64,000 nt of DNA from Bacilli bacterium. GTDB lineage: Bacteria > Bacillota_I > Bacilli_A > RFN20 > CAG-826. This document shows, piece by piece, positions 7,548-16,991 of this stretch (its first letter is position 1; each line of letters starts with the position of its first letter). Under the pieces are notes generated by a model. The model had not been told where the DNA came from. It ran no database searches and was given only the letters and a program-made list of their open reading frames with translations. Both the position numbers and the translations under genes were made by a program. The DNA lies in NCBI GenBank assembly GCA_017502465.1, contig JAFVUY010000050.1, positions 40,874-104,873 on the forward strand. The letters run 5' to 3'.

Positions 7548-8685
7548 TTTTGTTTGCCCAATATGTGGAAACACTGACATATATTCAATCGGTTACTTAA
7601 ATGGCAAGCCATATTGCCGTAGATGTATCTCTTTTCGTGGTGAAGAAGTGGAACATAAACCTTCTTGCCCAAAGAAAGCTCCAATTCACTTAGAGTATGG
7701 GCTATCCACAGAACAGAAAGAATTGTCAGAAAAATTAGTGGAAAACTATAAGAAAGGCATAGATAGTTTAGTTTATGCGGTGTGTGGTTCTGGAAAAACC
7801 GAAATAGTTTTATCTTTGATAAGTCTAGTGGTTTCGTGCGGCGGGAATGTTGGTTTTGTGATTCCTAGAAGGGATGTTGTTATAGAAATTCAAGAAAGGT
7901 TACAATCTATCTTTAAGGAAAATTTAGTTATTGGTGTTTATGGTAGCCATAGCGAAGAAAAAGAAGGAGATATAATTTGTCTCACTAGCCATCAGCTATA
8001 TAGATACAAAAACTATTTTGATTTATTAATTATCGATGAAATAGACGCTTTCCCATTTAAAGGGAACGATGTTCTTGAATCAATGTTTAAAAGTTCATTG
8101 AGAGGTCATTTTATTAAAATGAGCGCGACTCCATCAAATGAGGATATTGATTATTTCAAAAAAGAAGGAAGAGATATTTTAAAATTATTTAAACGATATC
8201 ATGGAGATTATCTCCCGGTTCCTATAGTCAAAAAAAGAAATAATTTTTTCGCATTTTTTGAATTATTTAGATTACTCAAAAAGTATAAAAAGCAAAACAA
8301 ACCAGTTTTTATTTTTTGTCCAACAATAAAGCTTGCTGAAAAGATATATGACATTACGAAATTATTTTTTAGTAGTGTAAAATGCGTTCATTCGAAAAAA
8401 GAGGATAGAGCACAAACAATTTCATCATTTAAAAAGGGAGAATTTAAATTTTTAATTACTACATCTGTCTTAGAACGAGGGGTTACCGTTAAAGATTTGC
8501 AAGTCATTGTTATGTATAGTGATCACCAGCTATATGACGAATATGTTTTAATTCAGATTGCTGGAAGGGTTGGAAGAAAAATAGGTGCGACAAAAGGAGA
8601 TGTGATATTTATTTGTGAAGAAGAAAACCAACAAATTACTAACTGCATTAATAAAATCAAAACCGCAAACGAATCATTGCGTTAA
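7534..8685 (+). CDS. comFA: ComFA, DEAD-type ATPase for DNA uptake
   Basis: Membrane-associated ATPase that drives single-stranded DNA import during natural transformation. An N-terminal four-Cys zinc ribbon (CPICGN ... YCRRC) is followed by Walker A (CGSGKTE, ~residues 84-90), the DEID box (LIIDEIDAF), the SATP motif, and a helicase C domain ending in QIAGRVGRK. The 383-aa length is slightly short for the family. AGGGAGA six bases before the ATG supports this start, which overlaps the YhcG gene. comFC follows and overlaps. The gene's former leader now lies in front of the relic at 6234, so its expression probably depends on yhcG transcription. Confidence 0.92.
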   Translation: MSTNNFVCPICGNTDIYSIGYLNGKPYCRRCISFRGEEVEHKPSCPKKAPIHLEYGLSTEQKELSEKLVENYKKGIDSLVYAVCGSGKTEIVLSLISLVVSCGGNVGFVIPRRDVVIEIQERLQSIFKENLVIGVYGSHSEEKEGDIICLTSHQLYRYKNYFDLLIIDEIDAFPFKGNDVLESMFKSSLRGHFIKMSATPSNEDIDYFKKEGRDILKLFKRYHGDYLPVPIVKKRNNFFAFFELFRLLKKYKKQNKPVFIFCPTIKLAEKIYDITKLFFSSVKCVHSKKEDRAQTISSFKKGEFKFLITTSVLERGVTVKDLQVIVMYSDHQLYDEYVLIQIAGRVGRKIGATKGDVIFICEEENQQITNCINKIKTANESLR

Positions 8686-9286
8686 ATGTTTTAAAGAAAT
8701 AGAACCAAATAGTCTTTTAAACCTTGCAAAAAGAGAAAATATTTTGTGTAATTCTTGTTTGAATGAAAGGAAAACTCATTTTCAAAAATTTAGAATAGAT
8801 GGAATAAAAGCCTATTCAATTTATGATTATGATGAATATATCCAAGGTGTCATTTATACATTTAAAGTATGTGGGGACTATGAACTTCATAAATTGTTCT
8901 TATTTCCCTTTGAAAAAGAAATATCTTTGTTTTTTAAAGGATATAAAATTGTTCCAATTCCTTCATTTAAAGGTGATGACATTAAGCGAGGTTTCAATCA
9001 CGTTTTCGCTATTTTTAAAAGATTAGATCTAGAAATTCTAGATATATTAGAAAAGACTAAAGACATTAAACAAGTAGATGTTTCAGGCGAAAAAAGAAAA
9101 GAAATATATAAACATTTGAAGGTTAATAAGTTAGAGTTGGTGAATTCCCAAAAAATACTTATTGTGGATGATATAGTTACTACTGGTTCGACTCTAAAAG
9201 CAGCGATTAAATTAATAAAAGAAGGCAAACCTAAATCTATTAAGATTTTGGTTATCGCTAAAACTATAAATATTAAACAAAATTAA
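8615..9286 (+). CDS. comFC: ComFC, phosphoribosyltransferase-like competence protein
   Basis: A short N-terminal zinc site (CVKC ... CNSC) is followed by a type I phosphoribosyltransferase fold with the PRPP loop ILIVDDIVTTGSTL near residues 185-198. ComFC works with ComFA in transforming DNA uptake. The GTG at 8615 lies inside the end of comFA (71-nt overlap), with AGGAGA 14 nt before it; this start is plausible but not certain, because no later ATG precedes the zinc site. The ribosome hibernation factor gene hpf, which commonly follows comFC, is absent: secA comes next. Confidence 0.88.
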   Translation: MKKKTNKLLTALIKSKPQTNHCVKCFKEIEPNSLLNLAKRENILCNSCLNERKTHFQKFRIDGIKAYSIYDYDEYIQGVIYTFKVCGDYELHKLFLFPFEKEISLFFKGYKIVPIPSFKGDDIKRGFNHVFAIFKRLDLEILDILEKTKDIKQVDVSGEKRKEIYKHLKVNKLELVNSQKILIVDDIVTTGSTLKAAIKLIKEGKPKSIKILVIAKTINIKQN

Positions 9287-9389
9287 TTTTGTTAGACTAC
9301 ATTATATAGATTTGTTAGAATAGAAAAGCAATGTTTATCATTCTTTTAAAAAAAGAAAGGACACAAGAATTTGTGTAAAAGGTAAAACT

Positions 9390-11783
9390 ATGGGATTTTT
9401 TGATAAAAGACTATTAAAGAAATATTCAAAAGAAGCTGACAAAGTTTTAGCGCTTGAAGAAAAATTCGCCGCATTAACAGATGACGAACTTCGTGCGAAA
9501 ACTCAACACTTTAAAGACTTATTAGCTTCCGGCAAAACATTAGATGATATTAAAATTGAAGCATTCGCTACCGCTAGGGAAGCTGCGAAAAGAACTTTAG
9601 GTGAATTCCCTTATAAAGTTCAAATTATTGGCGCGCTTGTTTTACATGCAGGTGATGTCGCTGAAATGAGAACTGGTGAAGGTAAAACCTTAACTGCCAC
9701 AATGGCGGTTTATCTTAACGCTCTTTCTGGTAAAGGTGTTCACGTTGTTACAGTCAACGAATACTTATCAAGCCGTGACGCGGAATGGATGGGTCAAATC
9801 TATAGGTTTTTAGGTCTAACAGTCGGTGTTAACCTTAGACAAAAAACTCCTTCCGAAAAGAAAGAGGCCCATTTGTGCGATATTACTTACACAACAAACT
9901 CTGAACTTGGTTTCGATTATTTAAGAGACAATATGGCGGTTGAACTTAGCCGTAGAGTTTTAAGAGGATTGAACTACTGCATTATCGATGAAGCTGACTC
10001 GATTTTAATTGATGAATCTAGAACACCTCTTATTATTTCAGGTGGAGCAAAAGCGTCTGCTTCTCAATACACAGTCGCCGATAGATTTGTTAAAACTTTA
10101 AGAAAAAATAAAGACTACGAAATCGACGTTAAACAAAAAACAGTTAACTTAACTGATGATGGTAACGCAAAAGCGGAACGTATGTTTGGCATTAGAAACC
10201 TTTACGATCCAGAATACGCTGATTTAGTTCATAGAATTCAAAATGCTTTAAAAGCTAATTACATAATGTCCAGAGATGTCGACTATTTAGTCGACGCTGA
10301 AGGCGCAATCCAAATTATCGACCAATTTACTGGCCGTGTTTTACCTGGCAGAGAATGGTCTGACGGTTTACATCAAGCTGTTCAAGCAAAAGAAAACGTC
10401 ACCATCAAACAAGAAACAGTCACAATGGCAACTATTACATATCAAAACTTCTTCCGTTTATTCAAAAAGATTGGTGGTATGACAGGTACTGCTAAAACAG
10501 AGGAAGAAGAATTTAGAAAAATCTATAACATGAGAGTTCTTCCAATTCCTACAAATAGACCTATTCAACGTATTGATGCGATTGACTATGTCTACGCTCA
10601 TAAAGGACCAAAATTAGCGGCGCTTGTTAAAGAAGTTAAAGAAAGACACGAAAAAGGTCAACCAATTCTTATTGGTACAGTTTCTGTCGAATCTTCAGAA
10701 GAAATCTCCGCTTTATTAACTGAAGCGGGTTTAAAACATGAAATGTTAAACGCTAAAAACCACGCACGTGAAGCTGAAATTATTAAAAACGCTGGTCAAA
10801 AAGGCGCTATTACACTTGCTACGAACATGGCAGGTCGTGGTACCGATATTAAGATTAATGACGAAGTTCGTGCATTAGGTGGTTTATGTGTTTTCGGAAC
10901 TGAAAGACATGAATCTAGACGTATTGATAACCAATTACGTGGACGTGCTGGACGTCAAGGTGATCCAGGCTTCTCAAGATTCTATGTTTCATTCGATGAT
11001 ACATTATTAGTTAGATTTGCTGCGGATAATATCCGTAACTTCATTGAAAAGAACTTTGGTGATGAAGCTTTAGAAGCAAAAATGATTACAAATGTTATTA
11101 CATCTGCTCAAAAACGTATCGAAGGTCAAAACTTTGATATTCGTAAAAACTTATTAGATTATGATGATGTTTTAGCGAAACAAAGACAAATTATCTATGA
11201 TAAACGTGACCGTATTATCATGGGTGACGACATTACAGATATCGTTGAAGAAATTTTTGAAACAACTGGTAAATTCTTATCTAAAAAAGCAGTTCCAGTT
11301 GGAAATAATGATGGAATTGTTTCTGGTGATTTATTAGTAAAAACAGTTGAACCAAGATTCCTTCCAGCGGGTTCTATCAAGAAAAATCTTTATGATGAAT
11401 CTCCTGTTGAAGAATGTGGTCCAGACTTAGGCGTTGTTATTCACGACCATTATTTACGTAGAAAGAAAACATGGCCAGAAGAAAGTGTTGATAGAGTTGA
11501 AAGAAGCGTTATTCTACACTGCATCGACCAAAACTGGACAAAACATATCGACACAATGGCAAGATTAAGAGAAGCAATTCACTTAAGAAGTTATGCAAAC
11601 GTCAACCCACTTCAAGATTACGTTAATGAAGGTTATTCACTCTTTAGTGAATGTTTAGAACTTTCAAGTGTGGACGCTGTCTTAAATCTTGTAAATATTC
11701 AACCAAAACCTGTTGAACAACCTCAACAAGCTGAAGAAGTTCCAGCAGAAGTTAAAGAAGTTCCAAACGAGGAAGATAAATAA
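9390..11783 (+). CDS. secA: SecA preprotein translocase ATPase, 797 aa
   Basis: Motor of Sec-dependent protein export, acting at the membrane with SecYEG (secY at 42400, secG at 18373). Walker A is MRTGEGKT (~93-100), the DEAD box is at ~200-203 followed by LIDESRTPL, and the cross-linking region and second helicase domain (TNMAGRGTDI, QLRGRAGRQGDPG) are complete. The C-terminus is a Glu/Pro/Val-rich tail without the Cys-rich zinc site of many SecAs, as in other reduced Bacilli. The upstream spacer has AAAGAAAGG and possible TAGAAT/TATATA boxes. Its stop overlaps the prfB start (TAATG). Confidence 0.98.
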   Translation: MGFFDKRLLKKYSKEADKVLALEEKFAALTDDELRAKTQHFKDLLASGKTLDDIKIEAFATAREAAKRTLGEFPYKVQIIGALVLHAGDVAEMRTGEGKTLTATMAVYLNALSGKGVHVVTVNEYLSSRDAEWMGQIYRFLGLTVGVNLRQKTPSEKKEAHLCDITYTTNSELGFDYLRDNMAVELSRRVLRGLNYCIIDEADSILIDESRTPLIISGGAKASASQYTVADRFVKTLRKNKDYEIDVKQKTVNLTDDGNAKAERMFGIRNLYDPEYADLVHRIQNALKANYIMSRDVDYLVDAEGAIQIIDQFTGRVLPGREWSDGLHQAVQAKENVTIKQETVTMATITYQNFFRLFKKIGGMTGTAKTEEEEFRKIYNMRVLPIPTNRPIQRIDAIDYVYAHKGPKLAALVKEVKERHEKGQPILIGTVSVESSEEISALLTEAGLKHEMLNAKNHAREAEIIKNAGQKGAITLATNMAGRGTDIKINDEVRALGGLCVFGTERHESRRIDNQLRGRAGRQGDPGFSRFYVSFDDTLLVRFAADNIRNFIEKNFGDEALEAKMITNVITSAQKRIEGQNFDIRKNLLDYDDVLAKQRQIIYDKRDRIIMGDDITDIVEEIFETTGKFLSKKAVPVGNNDGIVSGDLLVKTVEPRFLPAGSIKKNLYDESPVEECGPDLGVVIHDHYLRRKKTWPEESVDRVERSVILHCIDQNWTKHIDTMARLREAIHLRSYANVNPLQDYVNEGYSLFSECLELSSVDAVLNLVNIQPKPVEQPQQAEEVPAEVKEVPNEEDK

Positions 11784-12887
11784 TGAAGGATATAGCCCAA
11801 ATTAAAAACGAGTTATATGCAGTTGGTGAGAGAATCCATCAACTCGGGTCTTCACTTTGACCTCGCTAAATTAGAGGAAGAAAAAAATTCATTAGAAGCG
11901 AAGATGAATGAAGGTGACTTTTGGACTGACCAAAAGGAAGCTTTATCTACGATTGCTAGATTAAATTATTGCAAAGATATTTTAGATATATATAACGAAA
12001 TTTCATCTAATGTCGCTAATTGTATTGATCTACTTAATTTAGATGATGAAGAATTAGTGGATGAAGTTTTAGAACTTTTACCCGAACTTAAAAAACAATT
12101 AAAAGAATTTGAATTATCGGTTCTGTTTACAGGGGAATTTGATAATTTGGGTGCAATTATTGAAATACATCCAGGAGCAGGTGGAACAGAAGCTCAAGAC
12201 TGGGCCGATATGCTCTATAGGATGTATGTCCGTTTTGCGGAAGAACATAGATTTAAAATGTCTTTAATTTCCTATGAAGCGGGAGAAGAAGCTGGATTAA
12301 AATCGGTTACTCTTAAAATTAATGGCAAAAATGTCTATGGACTCCTCAAAGGAGAAAAAGGCGTTCATCGTTTAGTTAGAATCTCTCCTTTTGATGCGAA
12401 TAAGAGAAGACACACTTCATTTGCAAGCGTTAATGTTATTCCTGAATTTAAAAATGATTCAATTAATATTGAAATTAATGACACTGATTTAAAGATTGAT
12501 ACATATAGGTCAGGAGGTGCAGGCGGTCAAAACGTCAACAAAGTTGAAACCGCGGTTAGAATTACTCACTTACCGACTGGAATTGTAGTATCTTGTCAAG
12601 TAGAAAGAAGTCAGCTTTCTAATAAAGAAACCGCAATGAATATGCTTAAATCAAAACTCTTTTTACTGGAAGAAGAAAAAAGGAGAAACAAGCTCGATTC
12701 AATTATTGGTGAAAAGAAAAACATTGAATGGGGTAGTCAAATTAGATCTTATGTTTTCTGTCCATACACCTTAGTTAAAGACGACCGCACTAAATATGAA
12801 GAAGGCGATGTAAGAAGTGTTATGGATGGCCATATCGACGGATTTTTATATTCATTCTTAGAAATGGAGGCAAAGAAAAATGTTTAA
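11783..12887 (+). CDS. prfB: peptide chain release factor 2, made by programmed +1 frameshift
   Basis: RF2 ends translation at UGA and UAA. The gene starts at the ATG overlapping the secA stop. 25 codons ([10 protein letters not shown] ... LGSSL) lead to an in-frame TGA at 11858-11860 in the context CTT TGA C; a +1 slip on CTT continues as DLAKLEEE in the downstream frame. A weak SD-like CGGG lies a few bases upstream, as in other bacteria. The peptidyl-release GGQ is at ~247-249 ([12 protein letters not shown]). Total product is ~367 aa. The frameshift lets RF2 regulate its own level and shows that UGA is a stop in this organism. Confidence 0.97.
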
Positions 12888-13824
12888 AAAATTAAGTTCT
12901 TCATTTGTAAAAAAACACATCTTTGGTAACTTGTTAGTTATCATTGGTTCTATCGCATTAGCGTTAGGGAATGCGATTTTTCTTATTGAACTTAATATCG
13001 TTACCGGTGGATTAAGCGGTATTGGTATTATTGTTCAACACTTTGTTTCTTTGATAAATCCCGATATCCAAGTCATCGATATTATTGTTTTCATTATGAC
13101 GTGGCTATTATGGATAATTGGCTTTAAATTCCTAGGAAAAGAATTTGCTTTAAAAACATTAGTTTCATCTATTGTTTATCCAATCGCTTTAGCCATTGCT
13201 TTACGTTTTTCATTCTTCACAAATCTTGCAAAAGACATTGCTTATATTGATCCAACCGCTACTGAATTGACTACAGAAGTTGGTAGAATTCTTCTTTGCG
13301 GTATCTTTGGTGGGGTCGCTATCGGAGGAAGCGTTGCTTTAACCTTCTTAGGTGGTGGCTCGACAGGTGGATTAGACGTCCTTGCTTTCATTGTTGAAAA
13401 ATACACAAAACTTAAACAATCAATCTTCTTTTTCATTGTAGATGGTTCGATTGTTTTACTTGGTATTTTCTTAATTCCAAATAATGTTGTTAATGGATTA
13501 TGTGGTATTATTGGCACTGCCTTAAGCGCGCTGGTACTAGACGCTATTTATATCAGTAATCAATCTTGTTATATCGCTGATATCATTTCAGATAAATGGG
13601 AAGAAATTTCTAATTACGCTCAAAAGAAACTTAATAGAGGCACAACTATTATGCATGCCACTGGTGGTTATCAAGGTGCAAATAGAATTATTCTTAGAAT
13701 TGTCTTCCCTAAATCTCAATACCATAAGCTTAGACAAGCGATTTCAGAAATTGATCCAAAAGCATTTATTACCTTTACTCAAACTAACGCTGTTTTCGGC
13801 GAAGGATTTAAAGAAAACTCATAA
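12880..13824 (+). CDS. YitT family membrane protein (DUF161 + DUF2179)
   Basis: 314 aa with about five or six membrane segments in the first ~210 residues ([14 protein letters not shown] is the typical opening motif, [14 protein letters not shown] a second), then a soluble DUF2179 domain (~225-305). Members are widespread in Firmicutes and their transport role is undefined. The start overlaps the prfB end by 8 nt, so translation is probably coupled. Part of a secA-prfB-yitT-uvrB run on one strand. Confidence 0.9.
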   Translation: MFKKLSSSFVKKHIFGNLLVIIGSIALALGNAIFLIELNIVTGGLSGIGIIVQHFVSLINPDIQVIDIIVFIMTWLLWIIGFKFLGKEFALKTLVSSIVYPIALAIALRFSFFTNLAKDIAYIDPTATELTTEVGRILLCGIFGGVAIGGSVALTFLGGGSTGGLDVLAFIVEKYTKLKQSIFFFIVDGSIVLLGIFLIPNNVVNGLCGIIGTALSALVLDAIYISNQSCYIADIISDKWEEISNYAQKKLNRGTTIMHATGGYQGANRIILRIVFPKSQYHKLRQAISEIDPKAFITFTQTNAVFGEGFKENS

Positions 13825-13838
13825 AAACACTGCAAAAA

Positions 13839-15821
13839 ATGGATAAAAGTCATAAATTTGAATTAATTTCATCATATAAACCAACTGGTGACCAACCTCA
13901 AGCTATTAGCAAATTAGTAGAGGGTTTAAACCAAAATAAAAAATTACAAGTTCTCTTAGGTGCGACCGGAACTGGTAAAACTTTTACTATGGCAAATGTC
14001 ATTCAAGAGGTTCAAAAACCTACGCTTTTTCTAGTTCATAACAAGACACTAGCGGGTCAACTTTATTCAGAATTTAAGGAGCTTTTTCCTAATAACCGAG
14101 TCGAATATTTCGTTTCTAACTTCGATTTTTATCAACCTGAAGCATATATTCCAAAATCAGACACATATATTGATAAAAACGCAGTCATGAATGAAGAAAT
14201 CGAGATGCTTAGAACAAGCGCGATTAACTCAGTTATTGAAAGAAGAGACACAATCATTGTTGCCTCAGTTGCTTCTATCTATGGTTTAACAGATCCTGAC
14301 GAATATAGAAGACTTGTTTTTGATATTAGAGTAGGTGAAGAAATTAACCGACAAACGTTTTTTAAAAAATTAATAGACGCTCAATACACACGAAACAATT
14401 TAGAGGTTAATCCAGGCACATTTAGAGTAAGAGGGGATGTCATTGAAATTGTTCCAGCCCACTTTAATGAAAATAATGTTTTACGTATAGATACTTTCGG
14501 TGATGAGATTGAGAAAATACTTGAAGTTGATATTTTAACAGGGGAGATTAAACATTCTTATAATACTTTCCCTATATTCCCAGCTTATGACCATGCTTCA
14601 ACGAGAGAACGAATTAAAGAGGCGTGTGTTACTATCAAGGAGGAATTAAAAGAAAGACTTCAATATTTCAAAGAAAACGGTAAATATCTTGAGGCCGAAA
14701 GACTTGAATTAAGAACTAACCAAGATATTGAAAGTATGGAAGAATTTGGAATGGTTTCTGGAATAGAAAATTATTCTAGACACATTGATAAAAGACAACC
14801 AGGTACTAGACCTTATTGCTTAATGGATTATTTCCCAAAAGATTTCTTGCTCATCATAGATGAATCTCACGTTTCTATTCCTCAAATTAGAGGGATGTAT
14901 AACGGAGATAGATCTCGTAAAACCACTTTGGTAGATTATGGATTTAGATTACCATCCGCTTTAGATAATAGACCTCTAAATTTCGAAGAATTTGAAAACT
15001 TGATGCCTCAAGTTATTTGTACTTCCGCTACACCGGGTGATTATGAACTTAACAAAACTGATTCTGAAATTGTTGAACAAATTATTAGACCAACAGGTTT
15101 ATTAGACCCAATTGTTCAAGTGAGACCAACAACTGGTCAAATTGATGATCTTCTTTTTGAGATTAAACAAAGAATAGAGAAAAACGAGAGGACAATGATT
15201 GTCACCCTTACCGTTCGTATGGCGGAAGATTTAACTAACTTCCTCAAGGAAAGAGGAATAAAAGTCGTTTATTTACATCATGAAACTAAAACTCTTGAAA
15301 GAAGTGAGATTATTTATCAACTTAGAAAAGGTAAATATGACGTTTTAGTAGGTATTAACTTGTTACGTGAAGGTTTGGATATTCCTGAGGTATCTTTAAT
15401 AACTATTTTAGATGCAGATAAAGAAGGCTTCTTAAGAAGCGGACGTTCGTTAGTTCAAATTATTGGTAGAGCCGCTAGAAACGCGAATGGTTTAGTTGTT
15501 ATGTATGCGGACAATATTACCGGATCGATGAGATACGCGATCGATGAAACTAATAGACGTCGCGCTATTCAAATGGATTTCAATGAAGAAAACGGCATTG
15601 TTCCTATGACAATTATTAAAGAAATTCGACCTCCGATCAGAAATGCTGACGATGAAATTTCTAATATTTTATCTTTAACTAAAAAAGGTTCTAGAAAAGA
15701 AATTGAAGCAAAACTCAAAGATTTAGAATCGCAAATGAAAAAGGCCGCTAAAGAGTTTGATTTTGAAAAAGCTGCAGAACTTAGAGATATTATTTTAGAA
15801 ATAAAAGCAGAGTTAAGATAA
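13839..15821 (+). CDS. uvrB: UvrB, excision nuclease subunit B
   Basis: Damage-verifying helicase of nucleotide excision repair; receives DNA from UvrA and recruits UvrC. Walker A is GATGTGKT (41-48), the beta-hairpin region is FYQPEAYIP, and the helicase motifs include [10 protein letters not shown] and QIIGRAARN. The C-terminal UVR motif, which binds UvrC, is intact ([20 protein letters not shown]). 660 aa is full length. It starts 14 nt after the yitT-family stop without a visible Shine-Dalgarno; reinitiation from the upstream gene is likely. uvrA and uvrC are not in this window. Confidence 0.98.
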   Translation: MDKSHKFELISSYKPTGDQPQAISKLVEGLNQNKKLQVLLGATGTGKTFTMANVIQEVQKPTLFLVHNKTLAGQLYSEFKELFPNNRVEYFVSNFDFYQPEAYIPKSDTYIDKNAVMNEEIEMLRTSAINSVIERRDTIIVASVASIYGLTDPDEYRRLVFDIRVGEEINRQTFFKKLIDAQYTRNNLEVNPGTFRVRGDVIEIVPAHFNENNVLRIDTFGDEIEKILEVDILTGEIKHSYNTFPIFPAYDHASTRERIKEACVTIKEELKERLQYFKENGKYLEAERLELRTNQDIESMEEFGMVSGIENYSRHIDKRQPGTRPYCLMDYFPKDFLLIIDESHVSIPQIRGMYNGDRSRKTTLVDYGFRLPSALDNRPLNFEEFENLMPQVICTSATPGDYELNKTDSEIVEQIIRPTGLLDPIVQVRPTTGQIDDLLFEIKQRIEKNERTMIVTLTVRMAEDLTNFLKERGIKVVYLHHETKTLERSEIIYQLRKGKYDVLVGINLLREGLDIPEVSLITILDADKEGFLRSGRSLVQIIGRAARNANGLVVMYADNITGSMRYAIDETNRRRAIQMDFNEENGIVPMTIIKEIRPPIRNADDEISNILSLTKKGSRKEIEAKLKDLESQMKKAAKEFDFEKAAELRDIILEIKAELR

Positions 15822-15831
15822 AAAGTATTAA

Positions 15832-15859
15832 TTGAATTAATATTTTTAGATGATAGAAT
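15832..15859 (+). promoter_or_regulatory. promoter for the CNNM/CBS pair
   Basis: TTGAAT (15832-15837), a 16-bp spacer and TAGAAT (15854-15859). The -10 box ends 7 nt before the ATG at 15867, so transcription should begin at or next to the start codon. Confidence 0.65.
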
Positions 15860-15866
15860 GTATATT

Positions 15867-16991
15867 ATGAATTTAACTAGTATGTTTAGTGATTTAACAG
15901 TCGATCCTCTGTCGAGTATAAATATTTATAGCAATACAGGTGTATTCGGCATGCCCGACTGGGTATGTTGGATTATTATAGGTGTCTTACTAATTGTAAG
16001 TGGACTTTTTTCTGCAAGTGAGAACACCTTTAGCAACTGTAATAAATATCACTTTAAAGTATTAGCGGACGAAGGAAAAATAACCGCGAAGATAATTGTT
16101 AAACTTACCGAACAATTTGAAGACACTCTTGTTAGTGTTCTTGTCGGAAATAACATTGTTCAAACTTTTATGTCCTTTATGTCTGCTATTTTGTTCTATA
16201 ACATTTGTAATGCTTATGGGTGGGGAGATAGTGTTGAAGCTATTTTATCTACCGTTGTAATGGCGTTACTTGTTTATGTTGTAAGCGACACTATTCCTAA
16301 AATTTTATCTAAAGCCGTTCCTAATCGTATGGCTTATGTCCTTGCATGGCCTGATTTTATATTAGGGATTTTACTTTATCCAATTATAATAATCTTCAGA
16401 TTATTACTTAAACTAATTCATAAAATCTTTAAGATCAAAGATAACGGACTTATCACTAAAGAAGATTTCCTCGAAACCGCGGAAGAGGCAATTAATGTCG
16501 AAAATGTCGATAATGAAGAAGAGGCTCTTTTTGAAAAAAATGAAATCAAAATTTTAAAACAAGCTTTTGTTTTCGATGCAATTAAAGTTTCTAGTGTTTT
16601 AACACCTAAAGAAAAAATTGTTTCCATTAACTTCGAAGATTTAAATGTTAAATCAATGAACAAATTTTTACTTAGTCACAATTTTTCTCGTTACCCAGTT
16701 TACGAAGATGATAAAGAAAATATTATAGGTATATTAAGTGTTAACACGTACTTCAAAGAATTCGCAGATGATCCACATTTGGATATTAGATCTATTATTA
16801 TTCAGCCTCTTTTCGTTAACGAAAAACAAACTGTGAAAGAAATCTTTGATGAACTTAACAATGAAAAATGCCATATTGCTTTAGTTAAAAACGACAACAA
16901 CGAACTTGTTGGGATGATAACTATGGAAGATATTCTTGATGAACTTGTTGGAGAGCAATCTAACATAGAAGCAAAAGGAGGCAATTTATGA
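15867..16991 (+). CDS. CNNM/CBS-domain membrane protein (CorC/HlyC family), first paralogue
   Basis: 374 aa. The N-terminal CNNM membrane domain (~20-190, opening with LFSASENTFSNCN) is followed by a cytoplasmic CBS pair (~215-360, ending in TMEDILDELVGE). The family includes magnesium/cobalt exporters and proteins once called haemolysins. It lacks the CorC/HlyC C-terminal domain present in the neighbour. An in-frame ATG at 15858 lies inside the -10 box, so I chose 15867. The stop overlaps the start of the second paralogue by 4 nt. A heterodimer of the two is a reasonable inference. Confidence 0.87.
   Translation: MNLTSMFSDLTVDPLSSINIYSNTGVFGMPDWVCWIIIGVLLIVSGLFSASENTFSNCNKYHFKVLADEGKITAKIIVKLTEQFEDTLVSVLVGNNIVQTFMSFMSAILFYNICNAYGWGDSVEAILSTVVMALLVYVVSDTIPKILSKAVPNRMAYVLAWPDFILGILLYPIIIIFRLLLKLIHKIFKIKDNGLITKEDFLETAEEAINVENVDNEEEALFEKNEIKILKQAFVFDAIKVSSVLTPKEKIVSINFEDLNVKSMNKFLLSHNFSRYPVYEDDKENIIGILSVNTYFKEFADDPHLDIRSIIIQPLFVNEKQTVKEIFDELNNEKCHIALVKNDNNELVGMITMEDILDELVGEQSNIEAKGGNL

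Noticed and set aside
8823..9026. 67-codon plus-strand frame inside comFC
   Set aside because: Out-of-frame shadow of comFC without a ribosome site.
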